Shown piece by piece: positions 8,297 to 17,249 of a DNA stretch of 41,338 nt. Origin of the DNA: Candidatus Aerophobota bacterium (GTDB lineage: Bacteria > Aerophobota > Aerophobia > Aerophobales > B3-G15); NCBI GenBank assembly GCA_030615365.1, contig JAUWZM010000017.1, positions 1-41,338 on the forward strand, read 5' to 3'. The position numbers and the translations under genes were made by a program. Each line of letters starts with the position of its first letter. The stretch's first letter is position 1. The notes under the pieces were generated by a model. It ran no database searches and was not told the DNA's origin. It was given only the letters and a program-made list of their open reading frames with translations.

Positions 8297-9535
8297 TTAC
8301 TGCATTGTTTTTGCTTTATAATAAATTTCCCTTTCCGCCCGGGAAGGAACCTCTATCTGATAAATTATAGTATCAGCTTCCTTTATGTAATTTTGAGGAT
8401 TGCTCTCCAGGATTTCCCAATGACCGTAAAAATGTTCAATGACCTTTATTTTTACCGAGGATGAGCGATAATTGTAAAAAATTAACCAATAGCTATATTC
8501 TCTAACCATGCTCTTATTACGGAATTTTTCTTCCAAGGACTGTAATGGTATTTCCTGGAAAAAAGTCTGCACTCTTTCTCCCAATATTCCTTTAGCTGGA
8601 CCTAAATAAATATTGCATGTCTCTCCAGGTAAGGTTTGGGGGAGTCTTTTTTCTCCCAGATAAATCCTCTTGCCCTTAGAATCTATTCCATACAAGTATA
8701 TCCGCCCAGAGGGAAGGATAAAGTTCAATTCATCTTCTATTTCAAATGCGATTTCTTCTCTTACTTCGTCTCCGTATCTTTCACCATCAAAACTATAGAC
8801 TCTTTTTACAGGAATATTTTGCAAAGAAAACAGCCAAATTCTTTTTTCTTGATTGTAATCCAGGTTAACAGGTGAGAGCAAGGAGTAAGATATTTCCTCC
8901 TCCTGCCAATAGATAGTTACATTTGAGGTGATTGAGACAGTCTCCATACTTTCCGAAAAAACTGTTATTGCCTCAGAGGATATTTCTACTGTAGAAGAAG
9001 AAACTATCTGAGAGGGAGTGTCCTCTTCTTTTAAAGGCATCCACTCTTTCTCTTCTGAAAAAGGGCTCTGGGTAGAAAAAGTAATCTGAACTGGCCCCCA
9101 ATCCATCTCGCTTTTATTTACTACCTTAGCCCAACTCATTAAATTTATAAATTTAGCCTCTCTTCCCAATTCAGCCTTATAATATATCTCCCATTTTATC
9201 CCCTGGGTAAGGTAAAGAACCCCAAAAGAAACCTGAGCATCTTTTTCTGATTTCACCTTCCAGCTAAGCGTGGAGGGGGAAATAAATTTCTCCTCTAAAA
9301 ATTGGCATCCTTCAGCATAAGGATAAACCGAATCTAAAAGTATCTGTTTACATATAGGGCTAAACTTTATCTGATTTATCCCTTTTCTTAGGGTTACAGT
9401 TTTTTTCTGTTCTACTAAAGTTAAATTTTGAGGAAAAAGAGTGAGCTTGGTTATCTCTGAGGATGCAGATGCACTTAACACTAAATTCATGAGGATTACG
9501 CAGCCAAATATCATAAATTTTAGTTTAGTATTCAT
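8297..9535 (-). CDS. Secreted DUF4139-like protein, function unknown
   Basis: About 412 aa. A Sec signal peptide is clear: MNTKLKFMIFGCVILMNLVL then SASASSE, with probable cleavage after the ASA. The mature part starts TKLTLFPQNLTLVEQKKTVTL and continues through YYKAELG and a WAKVVNKSEMDWGPVQITF stretch, then a C-terminal segment EHFYGHWEILESN with ...IEVPSRAEREIYYKAK. This layout resembles DUF4139 (mucoidy-inhibitor-like) beta-rich exported proteins. The biochemical role is unknown. The ATG at 9535 is preferred over TTG at 9538. It follows fabH by only 10 bp on the same strand, so it may be read through from the lipid operon, though no functional link is obvious. Confidence 0.75.
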   Translation of the reverse strand: MNTKLKFMIFGCVILMNLVLSASASSEITKLTLFPQNLTLVEQKKTVTLRKGINQIKFSPICKQILLDSVYPYAEGCQFLEEKFISPSTLSWKVKSEKDAQVSFGVLYLTQGIKWEIYYKAELGREAKFINLMSWAKVVNKSEMDWGPVQITFSTQSPFSEEKEWMPLKEEDTPSQIVSSSTVEISSEAITVFSESMETVSITSNVTIYWQEEEISYSLLSPVNLDYNQEKRIWLFSLQNIPVKRVYSFDGERYGDEVREEIAFEIEDELNFILPSGRIYLYGIDSKGKRIYLGEKRLPQTLPGETCNIYLGPAKGILGERVQTFFQEIPLQSLEEKFRNKSMVREYSYWLIFYNYRSSSVKIKVIEHFYGHWEILESNPQNYIKEADTIIYQIEVPSRAEREIYYKAKTMQ

Positions 9536-9545
9536 CAAACTCTCT

Positions 9546-10532
9546 TTACCATTCCAAGACTATAGAGCCCCAGGTAAGGCCACCTCCAAACGAGGTAAGA
9601 AGAACTGTATCTCCTTTTTTCACTTTACCTTCTCCTACTACTTGATCCAGGGCTACAGCAATTGAAGCTGCTGACATGTTACCACACTTGTTAAGATTTA
9701 TATATACTTTATCCATATTTAAATTCATTCTCTTTGCTACTGCTTGAATAATCCTGATATTCGCCTGGTGAGGAATAAAAAAGTCCACATCCCTATAGGT
9801 AAGACCACCCTTTTTTAGAGATATACTTGCTGCCTCAACCATTATCCTCACCGCTCTTTTAAACAACTCATTTCCCTTCATTTTCATATAGTGCTGCCTA
9901 TTTTTGACTGTATCAAGACTAGCTGGCATCCTGGAGCCTCCTGCTGGAACCCCCACTAATTCTGCTCCTCCTCCATCTGCTCCCAAATAAATAGAAATTA
10001 TTCTGCTGCTATCACTGGAAGATTGCAAAACAGCTGCTCCTGCTCCATCGGCAAATATAACGCAGGTATTCCTATCTTGCCAGTCAATAATTTTAGAAAG
10101 AGCTTCTGCAGCCACTACCAAAATATTATTGTACACTCCAGTAGTAATAAATTGACTTGCTACGCTGATTCCATAAAGAAAACCAGAGCAAGCTGCTTCC
10201 AAATCAAAAGCAGGAATATCCCCTACTCCTAATCTTTGCTGCAGGATACAAGCTGTAGCAGGGAACAGCATATCAGGAGTAATGGTAGCCACTATAATCA
10301 TATCTAAACTCTTCGGCTCAATCCCGGCAGATTGAAGAGCTTTTTTTGAGGCATGGTACGCTAAGTCTGATGCCGCTTCTTCTTTAGCAGCAATCCTTCT
10401 CTCTTTGATTCCAGTTCTGGTCGATATCCACTCATCTGAAGTCTCTACCATTTTTTCCAGCTCCGCATTGGTTAAAACTCTCTTTGGGATATAAGAGCCT
10501 ATCCCGGATATTCTAGTTTTTCTAATGCTCAT
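9546..10532 (-). CDS. fabH: 3-oxoacyl-ACP synthase III (FabH)
   Basis: Starts fatty acid synthesis by condensing acetyl-CoA (or a short branched acyl-CoA) with malonyl-ACP. 328 aa, normal length. The thiolase-fold triad is intact: Cys115 in LEAACSGF, His255 in FFIPHQAN and Asn285 in NKCGNMSAAS. C-terminal GGGLTWGSIVLEW also fits. The ATG overlaps the plsX stop (ATGA), so the two are translationally coupled. Part of rpmF-plsX-fabH. Confidence 0.97.
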   Translation of the reverse strand: MSIRKTRISGIGSYIPKRVLTNAELEKMVETSDEWISTRTGIKERRIAAKEEAASDLAYHASKKALQSAGIEPKSLDMIIVATITPDMLFPATACILQQRLGVGDIPAFDLEAACSGFLYGISVASQFITTGVYNNILVVAAEALSKIIDWQDRNTCVIFADGAGAAVLQSSSDSSRIISIYLGADGGGAELVGVPAGGSRMPASLDTVKNRQHYMKMKGNELFKRAVRIMVEAASISLKKGGLTYRDVDFFIPHQANIRIIQAVAKRMNLNMDKVYINLNKCGNMSAASIAVALDQVVGEGKVKKGDTVLLTSFGGGLTWGSIVLEW

Positions 10533-11530
10533 CTTTTATTCATCCTTGACAAAGTATCTTCAATGTCTTTGTTTACTCCCATCTTATCAAACTCAAGGCC
10601 CGCCAAAATAGCATTTTTAATAGCTTTGCTTGAAGAAGCTCCATGAGCTATAATGCAGATGCCATTTGTCCCTAAAAGCGGAACACCACCATATTCGGCA
10701 TAATCCAAAATTGAGCTTATCTCTTTTAACCATCCTCGAGCAAACAACCCCCCTAAACCCAAAAAGCTTTTTTTTGCTTTTTCCCCTATTATATTGAGAG
10801 TAGTAGTGGCAAAACTTTCAGCAAACTTGAGAATTACGTTCCCTACAAAACCATTGCAAACAACCACTTCCGCTTTTCCGCTTATAATATCTTTGCCTTC
10901 TATATTTCCCACAAAGTTCAAAGAGGACCTCTTGAGCAACTTAAAAGTTTCGATAAGCAAATCATTTCCTTTGCTCTCTTCCGAACCTACATTTAGAAGA
11001 GCTACCCGAGGAGATTTTTCTTTAAGAACTTTATGAGCATAGATACTTCCCATTAAAGCAAATTGGGAAAGATGAACTGGCTTACAATCTACATTAGCTC
11101 CCACATCTAATAAGACTACCTTCCTCCCATCTAAAGTGGGGAAAAAAGCTGCCAGACAAGGACGATTCACTCCTTTTATTCTTCCCAACTTTAATAAACT
11201 GGCAGTCATTACTGCTCCTGTATTCCCAGAGCTCACAAAGGTCTGTGCTTCTCCCTTTTTGATCATATCCAGAGCAACAGCGATAGAAGAGTCTTTCTTC
11301 TCCTTTAAAACTGCAGTAGCCGGATCACTCATAGTAATAATCTGAGAAGCAGCTACTATAGAAAAGGGTGGGGAAGAAAGGTTCAGTTTTCCTATCTCTT
11401 TCTCAATTCTTTCCTTGTCTCCCACAATCGACACTTCAATTTGAGGGTTTTTATGGATAGCTCCTAAAGCCCCTTTTATAACTATACCCACTCCCCTTTC
11501 TGCTCCCATTGCATCTAAAGCTACTCTCAT
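10529..11530 (-). CDS. plsX: Phosphate acyltransferase PlsX
   Basis: Makes acyl-phosphate from acyl-ACP, the first step of the PlsX/PlsY route to phosphatidic acid; a peripheral membrane enzyme. 333 aa, standard length. Signatures: RVALDAMGAERG at the N-terminus (the family has MGGD here), FVSSGNTGAVMTASLLKLGRI, and LLDVGANVDCKP. The C-terminal half has YGGVPLLGTNGICIIAHGAS. It begins 8 bp after rpmF and ends overlapping fabH. Confidence 0.97.
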   Translation of the reverse strand: MRVALDAMGAERGVGIVIKGALGAIHKNPQIEVSIVGDKERIEKEIGKLNLSSPPFSIVAASQIITMSDPATAVLKEKKDSSIAVALDMIKKGEAQTFVSSGNTGAVMTASLLKLGRIKGVNRPCLAAFFPTLDGRKVVLLDVGANVDCKPVHLSQFALMGSIYAHKVLKEKSPRVALLNVGSEESKGNDLLIETFKLLKRSSLNFVGNIEGKDIISGKAEVVVCNGFVGNVILKFAESFATTTLNIIGEKAKKSFLGLGGLFARGWLKEISSILDYAEYGGVPLLGTNGICIIAHGASSSKAIKNAILAGLEFDKMGVNKDIEDTLSRMNKR

Positions 11531-11538
11531 TTAAGAGT

Positions 11539-11721
11539 TTACCCTTTTGCTGTCTTTACTACTACTCTACCTTTGTAGTATCCACATTCAGGACAAGCAA
11601 AATGAGACAATTTAAGGGCTTTGCATTGAGGACAATGACTAAGAGAGGGAGATGAAGTTTGCTGCTGAGCCTGTCTACTTTTTATTCGTGATTTAGAACG
11701 TCTCTTTTTAGGAACGCCCAT
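11539..11721 (-). CDS. rpmF: 50S ribosomal protein L32
   Basis: 60-aa ribosomal protein. MGVPKKRRSKSRIKSRQAQ is the conserved basic N-terminus. Two Cys pairs (CPQC, CPEC) form the L32 zinc ribbon, so this is the Cys-containing (C+) type. Strong ribosome site AAGGAG. It heads the rpmF-plsX-fabH operon; the DUF177/YceD gene often found just upstream is absent. Confidence 0.97.
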   Translation of the reverse strand: MGVPKKRRSKSRIKSRQAQQQTSSPSLSHCPQCKALKLSHFACPECGYYKGRVVVKTAKG

Positions 11722-11761
11722 ATAAAACTCCTTAAAATAATCTTATTATTATCATGATCTT

Positions 11762-11790
11762 AGTATATTTGTATTAGCTATCTTTGTCAA
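11762..11790 (-). promoter_or_regulatory. Sigma70 promoter of rpmF-plsX-fabH
   Basis: Reading the minus strand, a perfect -35 TTGACA (11790-11785) and TATACT -10 (11767-11762) are separated by exactly 17 bp. It lies in the 77-bp gap between ackA and rpmF, about 40 bp before the L32 start codon. Confidence 0.82.
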
Positions 11791-11798
11791 CTTTAAAA

Positions 11799-13151
11799 CT
11801 ACACCTCAACTTTCACAGGTATTTTAGCCACAATTTTGCCCAGAGCTGGATTTTTTTCACATTCCCTGGCAAACTCTTCATCTCGTATTTTATTTCTGTA
11901 ACCAGGATTCTGGAAGGAATACTTAAATCTGCTATGAACATCGTATCCTCCTTCAAGAATCGCGACTGCATCCTCTACAAAAACCATCTCCTCATCAGTA
12001 GGAATAACAAATATCTTTACCCTGGAATCTTTGGCTGAAATATCTAATTCAGCACTTCTTGTCCTGGCTAATGCGTTTTTTCTTGGATCATATTCAATTC
12101 CCAGATGCTGAAGTCCTTCCAAAATTTTTGCTCGAATTGGACTGGACATTTCCCCTACTCCAGCGGTAAAAATAATAGCATCGACTCCTCCTAAAATAGC
12201 TACATACGCACCGATATACTTCTTGAGCCTATGCGTTTCAATTTCTATAGCCAATTGAGCCCTTTTCTCACCACCTTCTGCTGCTTTGAGCACATCCCTA
12301 TGGTCAGTATATCTACCTGTTATTCCTAAAATACCACTTTTTTTATTAAGAATATCGTCCATCTCCTCTGGGGTATAGCCCTTTTCCCCCATCATAAATA
12401 GATCAATTGCCGCATCGTGATCACCGGCCCGTGTGCCCATGACTGCTCCTTCCAGGGGAGTAAACCCCATGCTAGTATCCAGGGAAACACCGTTTTCTAC
12501 TGCATTTATGCTCACGCCATTGCCTATATGACAGCTTACAAGATTGCATTGAAAGGGGTCTTTTCCGAGCAGCACAGATGCTCTCTTCGCTACATATAAT
12601 AAGGAAGTCCCATGAAAGCCATATCGCCGTATGCCGTATTTTTTATACCATTCATAAGGCAAAGCATAGGTATACACATAGGAGGGCATTGTTTGATGCC
12701 AGGCTGTATCAAAAACAGCCACTTGAGGAGTGTTGGACAAAAGTAAATTTGCTGCTTCTATACCAGCGATATTGGATGGATTATGTAGGGGAGCAAGAGA
12801 GGCAACTTCCTTAATCATCTCTAAAACATTTTCATCTATGAGAACAGATTTAGTAAATTTTTCTCCTCCATGAGCAACCCGATGAGCTACCACTGCAATT
12901 TGATTTACATTTTTGACAGCTCCATATTTTGAGCTCATTAATGTATCTACAACTAATTTAATAGCTGTCTTGTAGTTTGGACATTTGTAGTTAATTCTAA
13001 GAGGCTTCTTTCCCGGCGTTTCGTGAACAATGAAAGAGTTTCCTGTGGTAACTCTTTCTACTATTCCTTTTGCCTTTGTTCTCTTTCCATCCCAATCATA
13101 GAGTAGATATTTCACTGATGAACTGCCACAATTCAAGGACAGAGCGAACAT
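11799..13151 (-). CDS. ackA: Acetate kinase with C-terminal extension
   Basis: Converts acetyl phosphate and ADP to acetate and ATP, the substrate-level phosphorylation step of acetate fermentation. ASKHA fold. Seen: SLNCGSSSVKYLL, VAHRVAHGGEKF (Arg of the active site), FDTAWHQTMP (Asp), YGFHGTSLLYVA, MGTRAGDHD (Arg) and PTDEEMVF (metal Glu). The start is set at ATG 13151, where AAGGAG lies 6 nt upstream; a frame-extending ATG at 13187 has no such site. The product is 450 aa, about 50 longer than typical AckA because of a C-terminal tail after the last helix (KYSFQNPGYRNKIRDEEF to the end). It follows pta by 28 bp. Confidence 0.95.
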   Translation of the reverse strand: MFALSLNCGSSSVKYLLYDWDGKRTKAKGIVERVTTGNSFIVHETPGKKPLRINYKCPNYKTAIKLVVDTLMSSKYGAVKNVNQIAVVAHRVAHGGEKFTKSVLIDENVLEMIKEVASLAPLHNPSNIAGIEAANLLLSNTPQVAVFDTAWHQTMPSYVYTYALPYEWYKKYGIRRYGFHGTSLLYVAKRASVLLGKDPFQCNLVSCHIGNGVSINAVENGVSLDTSMGFTPLEGAVMGTRAGDHDAAIDLFMMGEKGYTPEEMDDILNKKSGILGITGRYTDHRDVLKAAEGGEKRAQLAIEIETHRLKKYIGAYVAILGGVDAIIFTAGVGEMSSPIRAKILEGLQHLGIEYDPRKNALARTRSAELDISAKDSRVKIFVIPTDEEMVFVEDAVAILEGGYDVHSRFKYSFQNPGYRNKIRDEEFARECEKNPALGKIVAKIPVKVEV

Positions 13152-13179
13152 CCAATTCTCCTTATTCAGAATCCATTCA

Positions 13180-14181
13180 TCATTCAAGCATCTGTAATTG
13201 AACGCAGGTTATAGCTACTACCCCTACAATATTCTCAGTGCTACAACTTCTCGATAGATCATTTACCTGCTTAGTAAGTCCTTGAACAAGTGGACCGTAT
13301 GCTTGTGCTTTGGCTAATATTCGAGTTAGTTTATACGCAATATTACCACAATTTAAGTCAGGGAAGATTAAGACATTTGCTTTCCCCGCTACCGGACTTC
13401 TGGGAGCTTTTCTTTTGCCTATAGAAAGCACCAGTGCACTATCACCCGCCATCTCTCCATCAATTAACAGATCAGGCCTTCTTTTCTGAGCAATATGTGT
13501 CGCTTGAATAACTTTATCAACAATCGGGTCTTTGCTGCTTCCTTTGGTAGAAAAAGACAGCATGGCGACGATTGGCTCAATTCTAAGTAACTCCTTTGCT
13601 ATGTCAGCAGCAGAGATTGCTATATCTGCTAATTGTTCTGCGTCTGGATTAGGCACCATTCCCGAATCAGCAAAGATAAAGAGTCCCCTCTCTCCGTAAG
13701 AACAATCAGGAACAATCATTATAAAATAAGCAGATACGGTTTTAATTCCTTTCCGTCTTTTAAAAATCTGGAGGGGCGGTCTTAAAGTCCAACTTGTAGG
13801 ATGAATCACTCCTCCTACTACACCATCAGCATCTCCAGAATAAACCATCATTGTTCCATAATACATTGCATCTTCCAAAAGCTGCCTCGATTTCTCCAAA
13901 TTTACGCCTTTTTCTTTGCGTAATTGATAGTACTTATGAGCATAATCTTCCCGTTTTGCAGAAGTGAGGGGATCAAGAATGGAAATATTGTTCATATCAA
14001 TTCTTTCCCTTTGGGCGAGCGAGAAAATTTTTTCTTCTTCTCCTAAGAGAATTATTCCTGCTATTTCTTCTCTGGAAATGATTTCAGCTGCCTTTAAGAT
14101 TCTAATCTCCTCTCCTTCAGGCAAGACGATGGTCTTTTTTCTTTGCTTTGCCATCTCCTTCATTTTCTCTATAAATCTCAT
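13180..14181 (-). CDS. pta: Phosphate acetyltransferase
   Basis: Converts acetyl-CoA and phosphate to acetyl phosphate and CoA. 333 aa, the short Pta form without the N-terminal regulatory DRTGG region. Signatures: TIVLPEGEEIRILKAAE, DGVVGGVIHPTSWTLRPPLQIF, IFADSGMVPNPDAEQLADIAI, MLSFSTKGSSKDP and NVLIFPDLNCGNIAYKL. Strong AAGGAAGCGAGG ribosome site before ATG 14181. Together with ackA it forms an acetate- and ATP-generating unit. Confidence 0.96.
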   Translation of the reverse strand: MRFIEKMKEMAKQRKKTIVLPEGEEIRILKAAEIISREEIAGIILLGEEEKIFSLAQRERIDMNNISILDPLTSAKREDYAHKYYQLRKEKGVNLEKSRQLLEDAMYYGTMMVYSGDADGVVGGVIHPTSWTLRPPLQIFKRRKGIKTVSAYFIMIVPDCSYGERGLFIFADSGMVPNPDAEQLADIAISAADIAKELLRIEPIVAMLSFSTKGSSKDPIVDKVIQATHIAQKRRPDLLIDGEMAGDSALVLSIGKRKAPRSPVAGKANVLIFPDLNCGNIAYKLTRILAKAQAYGPLVQGLTKQVNDLSRSCSTENIVGVVAITCVQLQMLE

Positions 14182-14201
14182 CCTCGCTTCCTTTTTAATT
14201 T

Positions 14202-14333
14202 AAGAAGTAGTATCAAAACTTAACCACAGAGGACACAGAAAGATCATTAAATATCAATAAATCGTAAAACTTTTGATTCTCTTTCCTCTATACACTCTGT
14301 GGTTTCACATTTTCCTTCATAAAACTTTTGGCA
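14202..14333. repeat. Dispersed repeat family A, copy 1
   Basis: Begins agaagtagtatcaaaactta, then CCACAGAGGACACAGA. CCACAGAG (14224-14231) pairs with CTCTGTGG (14295-14302), giving a hairpin of about 79 bp, and aaaacttttg occurs twice. Closely similar to 18651-18773 over its whole length and, in inverse orientation, to 20449-20498. Non-coding; fills the pta-coaD gap. Confidence 0.8.
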
Positions 14334-14336
14334 TTA

Positions 14337-14828
14337 TCATTTAGGATTGCTTTTAAATTTTTCTAATAGTTTTTCTCTCACTCCTTCGGGAACAAAATTC
14401 TTAATAGTTCCCCTTAATTCTGAAATTTCTTTAATTATAGAAGAGGAAAGGTAGAAGAATTCTTGATTAGTCATAAAGCATACTATCTCTATCTCTGGAT
14501 TTAACTTTTTGTTCATCAGATACATCTGGAATTCATATTCAAAATCAGAAAGAGCTCTCAGTCCCCTTATGATAAAATTAGCTTTTTTAGTTTTAGCATA
14601 ATTAACCAGCAGGCCCTGGAAACTCTCTACTTCTATCCGATTAAAAGGGTGAAGAGCCTCTCTGATCATTTCCACCCTTTCCTTAGTGGTAAATAAAAAC
14701 TTCCTGGGAGGATTATCATTTACAGCTATAATCACCCTATCAAAAAGAGATAAACTCCGCTTAATAATATCTATGTGTCCATTGGTTATCGGATCAAAAC
14801 TTCCCGGATAAATGGCAATTCTAAGCAT
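14337..14828 (-). CDS. coaD: Phosphopantetheine adenylyltransferase
   Basis: Penultimate enzyme of coenzyme A synthesis (4'-phosphopantetheine + ATP to dephospho-CoA). 163 aa from ATG 14828, matching the family; an upstream ATG at 14864 would add 12 unconserved residues. Nucleotidyltransferase motif [10 protein letters not shown] at the N-terminus, [18 protein letters not shown], and the [10 protein letters not shown] segment near the C-terminus (family ISSSxVRE). Start overlaps the 3' end of the Nudix gene by 8 bp, so they are co-transcribed. Confidence 0.96.
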   Translation of the reverse strand: MLRIAIYPGSFDPITNGHIDIIKRSLSLFDRVIIAVNDNPPRKFLFTTKERVEMIREALHPFNRIEVESFQGLLVNYAKTKKANFIIRGLRALSDFEYEFQMYLMNKKLNPEIEIVCFMTNQEFFYLSSSIIKEISELRGTIKNFVPEGVREKLLEKFKSNPK

Positions 14829-15693
14829 AATTAAAGTAATCCTGTAAAATTTTTTTGTGATCAAATGCTAAATTTGAAGGTAAACTATCTCTGGAGAAAA
14901 CGGCTAATTCCTTCGCATCATCTCCTGGGGTTAAATTACCTTCTGCTTTCGCCAAAAAAACAGTGGTAATAGTGTGCATTCGAGGATCTCTATCAGGATC
15001 AGAGTAGGTGTGAAACTGCGTTAAGTTCCTTATTTCTAAATTTATCTCCTCTTTTACTTCTCTTGCAACGGCTTCTTCTAATGTCTCTCCATAGTTAACA
15101 AAACCTCCCGGAAGAGCCCATCCATAAGGAGGATTTTTTCTCTTTACTAAAATCACTCCTTCTCTTTTTTCAATTACCGCATCCACAGTAGGAACGGGGT
15201 TTTGGTAAGTCTTCGCAAAATCTGAAATAATCTTTTGATGAGAAGGGAAAGCAATGGGGGGAAGACGGTTGGGAGCAAAAAATTTAAACTCTTCTACCTC
15301 CTCTCCCAAGCTATACTCATCAGTCAAGGAAAGGAATTGATACCCCATTACAATAACTCTATTGTACATTTTACTCTCATCTCCATATACTCCTATCAAT
15401 CCCTGAATTTCCCCTTTCATTCCTATCTCTTCTTTAATTTCTCTCATCAGGGCATCTTGAGGATTTTCATCTATTTCTACAAAACCCCCAGGGAGAGCCC
15501 ATTCCCCCTTTCCAGGAACAATTGCTCTTTTTATTAAGCCAATTGCCCTTGCTCCTCTTTTAGTCACTACTCCTGCTACTACCGGGAGAGGGTTTTGATA
15601 GTAAATTTTCCCACACCTAAGACACACTGCCCTTTTCCTTTCCTCTATCAACTTATAGCTCAGCTTTTCTCCACACTCACTGCAGTATCTCAT
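14821..15693 (-). CDS. Tandem Nudix hydrolase with N-terminal zinc ribbon
   Basis: 290-aa protein with three modules. Residues 1-30 hold CSEC and CLRC (Cys4, 7, 24, 27), a zinc ribbon like that of NADH pyrophosphatase NudC. The first Nudix domain has a complete box at about 70-92 (G-x5-E-x7-REIKEEIG). The second has a box at about 197-219 with REVKEEINL, where the usual Gly after EE-x is Asn. Nudix enzymes hydrolyse nucleoside diphosphates linked to another group; the zinc ribbon hints at dinucleotide cofactors such as NADH, but the substrate is not known. It sits between a radical SAM gene and coaD on one strand. Confidence 0.88.
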   Translation of the reverse strand: MRYCSECGEKLSYKLIEERKRAVCLRCGKIYYQNPLPVVAGVVTKRGARAIGLIKRAIVPGKGEWALPGGFVEIDENPQDALMREIKEEIGMKGEIQGLIGVYGDESKMYNRVIVMGYQFLSLTDEYSLGEEVEEFKFFAPNRLPPIAFPSHQKIISDFAKTYQNPVPTVDAVIEKREGVILVKRKNPPYGWALPGGFVNYGETLEEAVAREVKEEINLEIRNLTQFHTYSDPDRDPRMHTITTVFLAKAEGNLTPGDDAKELAVFSRDSLPSNLAFDHKKILQDYFNYA

Positions 15694-15708
15694 TATTATC
15701 TTCTTACA

Positions 15709-17199
15709 CTATTTTTCTCTACTTTGAATTTCAAACTCTTTTTTATTTTTCTCTTGATTATTTTTTATCACCTGACTTAACTTCACGACAGAGGAATCGT
15801 AATCTCCAGCTTTCATTCTTTCAAATTCTGGTCGAGTGAGCTCATTGAGACGAGAAGAGTAACCGTTAAGAAAACGAGCAATTTCTCCCTGAATTATGGT
15901 TTCAGCTCCCTCATGGGTAGGATAAGCTTTGTGCTCCTTAACCGCTTCCCTTAAGTACTGAGGTTTATCAATTATAGCGCAGGGTGTTAACCAGTTATCA
16001 TTGTTAAGCTGATGTTTTCTCAGGGATAAAAAGAAGGGGGAATTTATAGCTTCCCTTAGCCCCTGCCCTTTTTCCCATAACTTGTAGATATTATCTACAG
16101 CAAAATGAACAAAAACGCAGGGCTCTACATCTCCCTGAGCGTTGATATGAAAATACTTTCTTCCTCCAGCTATACAACCTCCTACCCAGGGTCCATCATT
16201 CCAGAAATCTCCGACAAAAACAGGTTTAGTAGATCGCCACTTCCATATCTTTTCACGAAGATGTCTTCTCTGCTCAATAGTTGGCATAAGATCAACTGCC
16301 GGTTTTCTTCCAATGGGAATATAAATAAAATACCAACCAAAAGAACAGTGTTTAGCGATAAGATCATCTATGAACTCATCACTGGTAACCACTTCGGCGT
16401 TTTGTCTGGTCACAGTAATAGAAAAACCTTGCATTACTCCTGCCTTATAAAGGTCCTCCCTTGCCTTATTTACTTTCTCCCAGACTCCCTTGCCTCTCCT
16501 TTCCTCAGTTTCCTTTCTAAATCCCTCCTGACTAATAGCCGGAGCTAAATTTCCCAGCTTGGCTAATCTCTCTATAGTCTTTTCATCCAGCAGTGTTCCA
16601 TTAGTGTAAGCCTGGAAGTACATATCGCTGTGCTCCTCAGCCAAATCCAATATAGTCTTACCTGTTTTTTTATCTTTATAGTAAAAAGGCTCTCCCCCAG
16701 AAATGGTTAGCCAACGAATCCCTAACTTATTAGCCTCCTTTAAAATTCTACTGAAAGCAGAATAAGATAAACCCTGACCCTTCTTGTACTCATAAGCGTA
16801 ACACCCGGCGCAATGAAGATTACAGGCATAAGTTGGGGAAACGACAAAGAACCAGGGAGCCTTAAATCCTTCTTTCTCCAGTTTCTCTCTTTTTTTTGCC
16901 TCAGTTATCCAGTCAACAAAGAAATTTTTAGCCAATCTTTCCCTTGCTACTCTTGAGAGTCTCTTTTGAAGCAGCAACAAAGCCAATCGCGTTAGAGGAT
17001 GCTTCACCTGAAAAGCTTTTCTCACGCTTCCTATAGCTGATTTATTAGGACCGGCAAATCTATAGAGATCCTTCAAGATATTGTCAAATTTCTGGTAAAA
17101 TTCTTCTTCATTTTCAGCATTAGCTAACACAGACAGATATCGGTAAATTTGCTTTTCTATAACTTTCTTCTTTAATTTGACTGAAATTGGATCAGACAT
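15709..17199 (-). CDS. Radical SAM protein, function unknown
   Basis: 496 aa. About 115 residues of helical, basic N-terminal extension precede the radical SAM core. The [4Fe-4S] motif CNLHCAGC (Cys126, 130, 133, C-x3-C-x2-C) and the SAM-binding SGGEPF motif are clear. The C-terminal part holds further Cys (GGCIAGGRKYFHINAQGD, VEPCVFVHFA and a later Cys), a pattern seen in SPASM-like auxiliary cluster regions. A ribosome site AAAGGAGG precedes ATG 17199. A TetR regulator is encoded 50 bp upstream and a Nudix protein follows 15 bp downstream. No short peptide substrate gene is apparent next to it. The reaction cannot be predicted. Confidence 0.85.
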   Translation of the reverse strand: MSDPISVKLKKKVIEKQIYRYLSVLANAENEEEFYQKFDNILKDLYRFAGPNKSAIGSVRKAFQVKHPLTRLALLLLQKRLSRVARERLAKNFFVDWITEAKKREKLEKEGFKAPWFFVVSPTYACNLHCAGCYAYEYKKGQGLSYSAFSRILKEANKLGIRWLTISGGEPFYYKDKKTGKTILDLAEEHSDMYFQAYTNGTLLDEKTIERLAKLGNLAPAISQEGFRKETEERRGKGVWEKVNKAREDLYKAGVMQGFSITVTRQNAEVVTSDEFIDDLIAKHCSFGWYFIYIPIGRKPAVDLMPTIEQRRHLREKIWKWRSTKPVFVGDFWNDGPWVGGCIAGGRKYFHINAQGDVEPCVFVHFAVDNIYKLWEKGQGLREAINSPFFLSLRKHQLNNDNWLTPCAIIDKPQYLREAVKEHKAYPTHEGAETIIQGEIARFLNGYSSRLNELTRPEFERMKAGDYDSSVVKLSQVIKNNQEKNKKEFEIQSREK

Positions 17200-17249
17200 T
17201 TTTTCCTCCTTTATGGGTTAAGTTGGAATATATATAACTAAAATTTAAA

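Noticed and set aside
13152..13187. Longer N-terminus of AckA
   Set aside because: The extension lacks conservation and overlaps pta, while ATG 13151 has a strong AAGGAG site and the canonical N-terminus.
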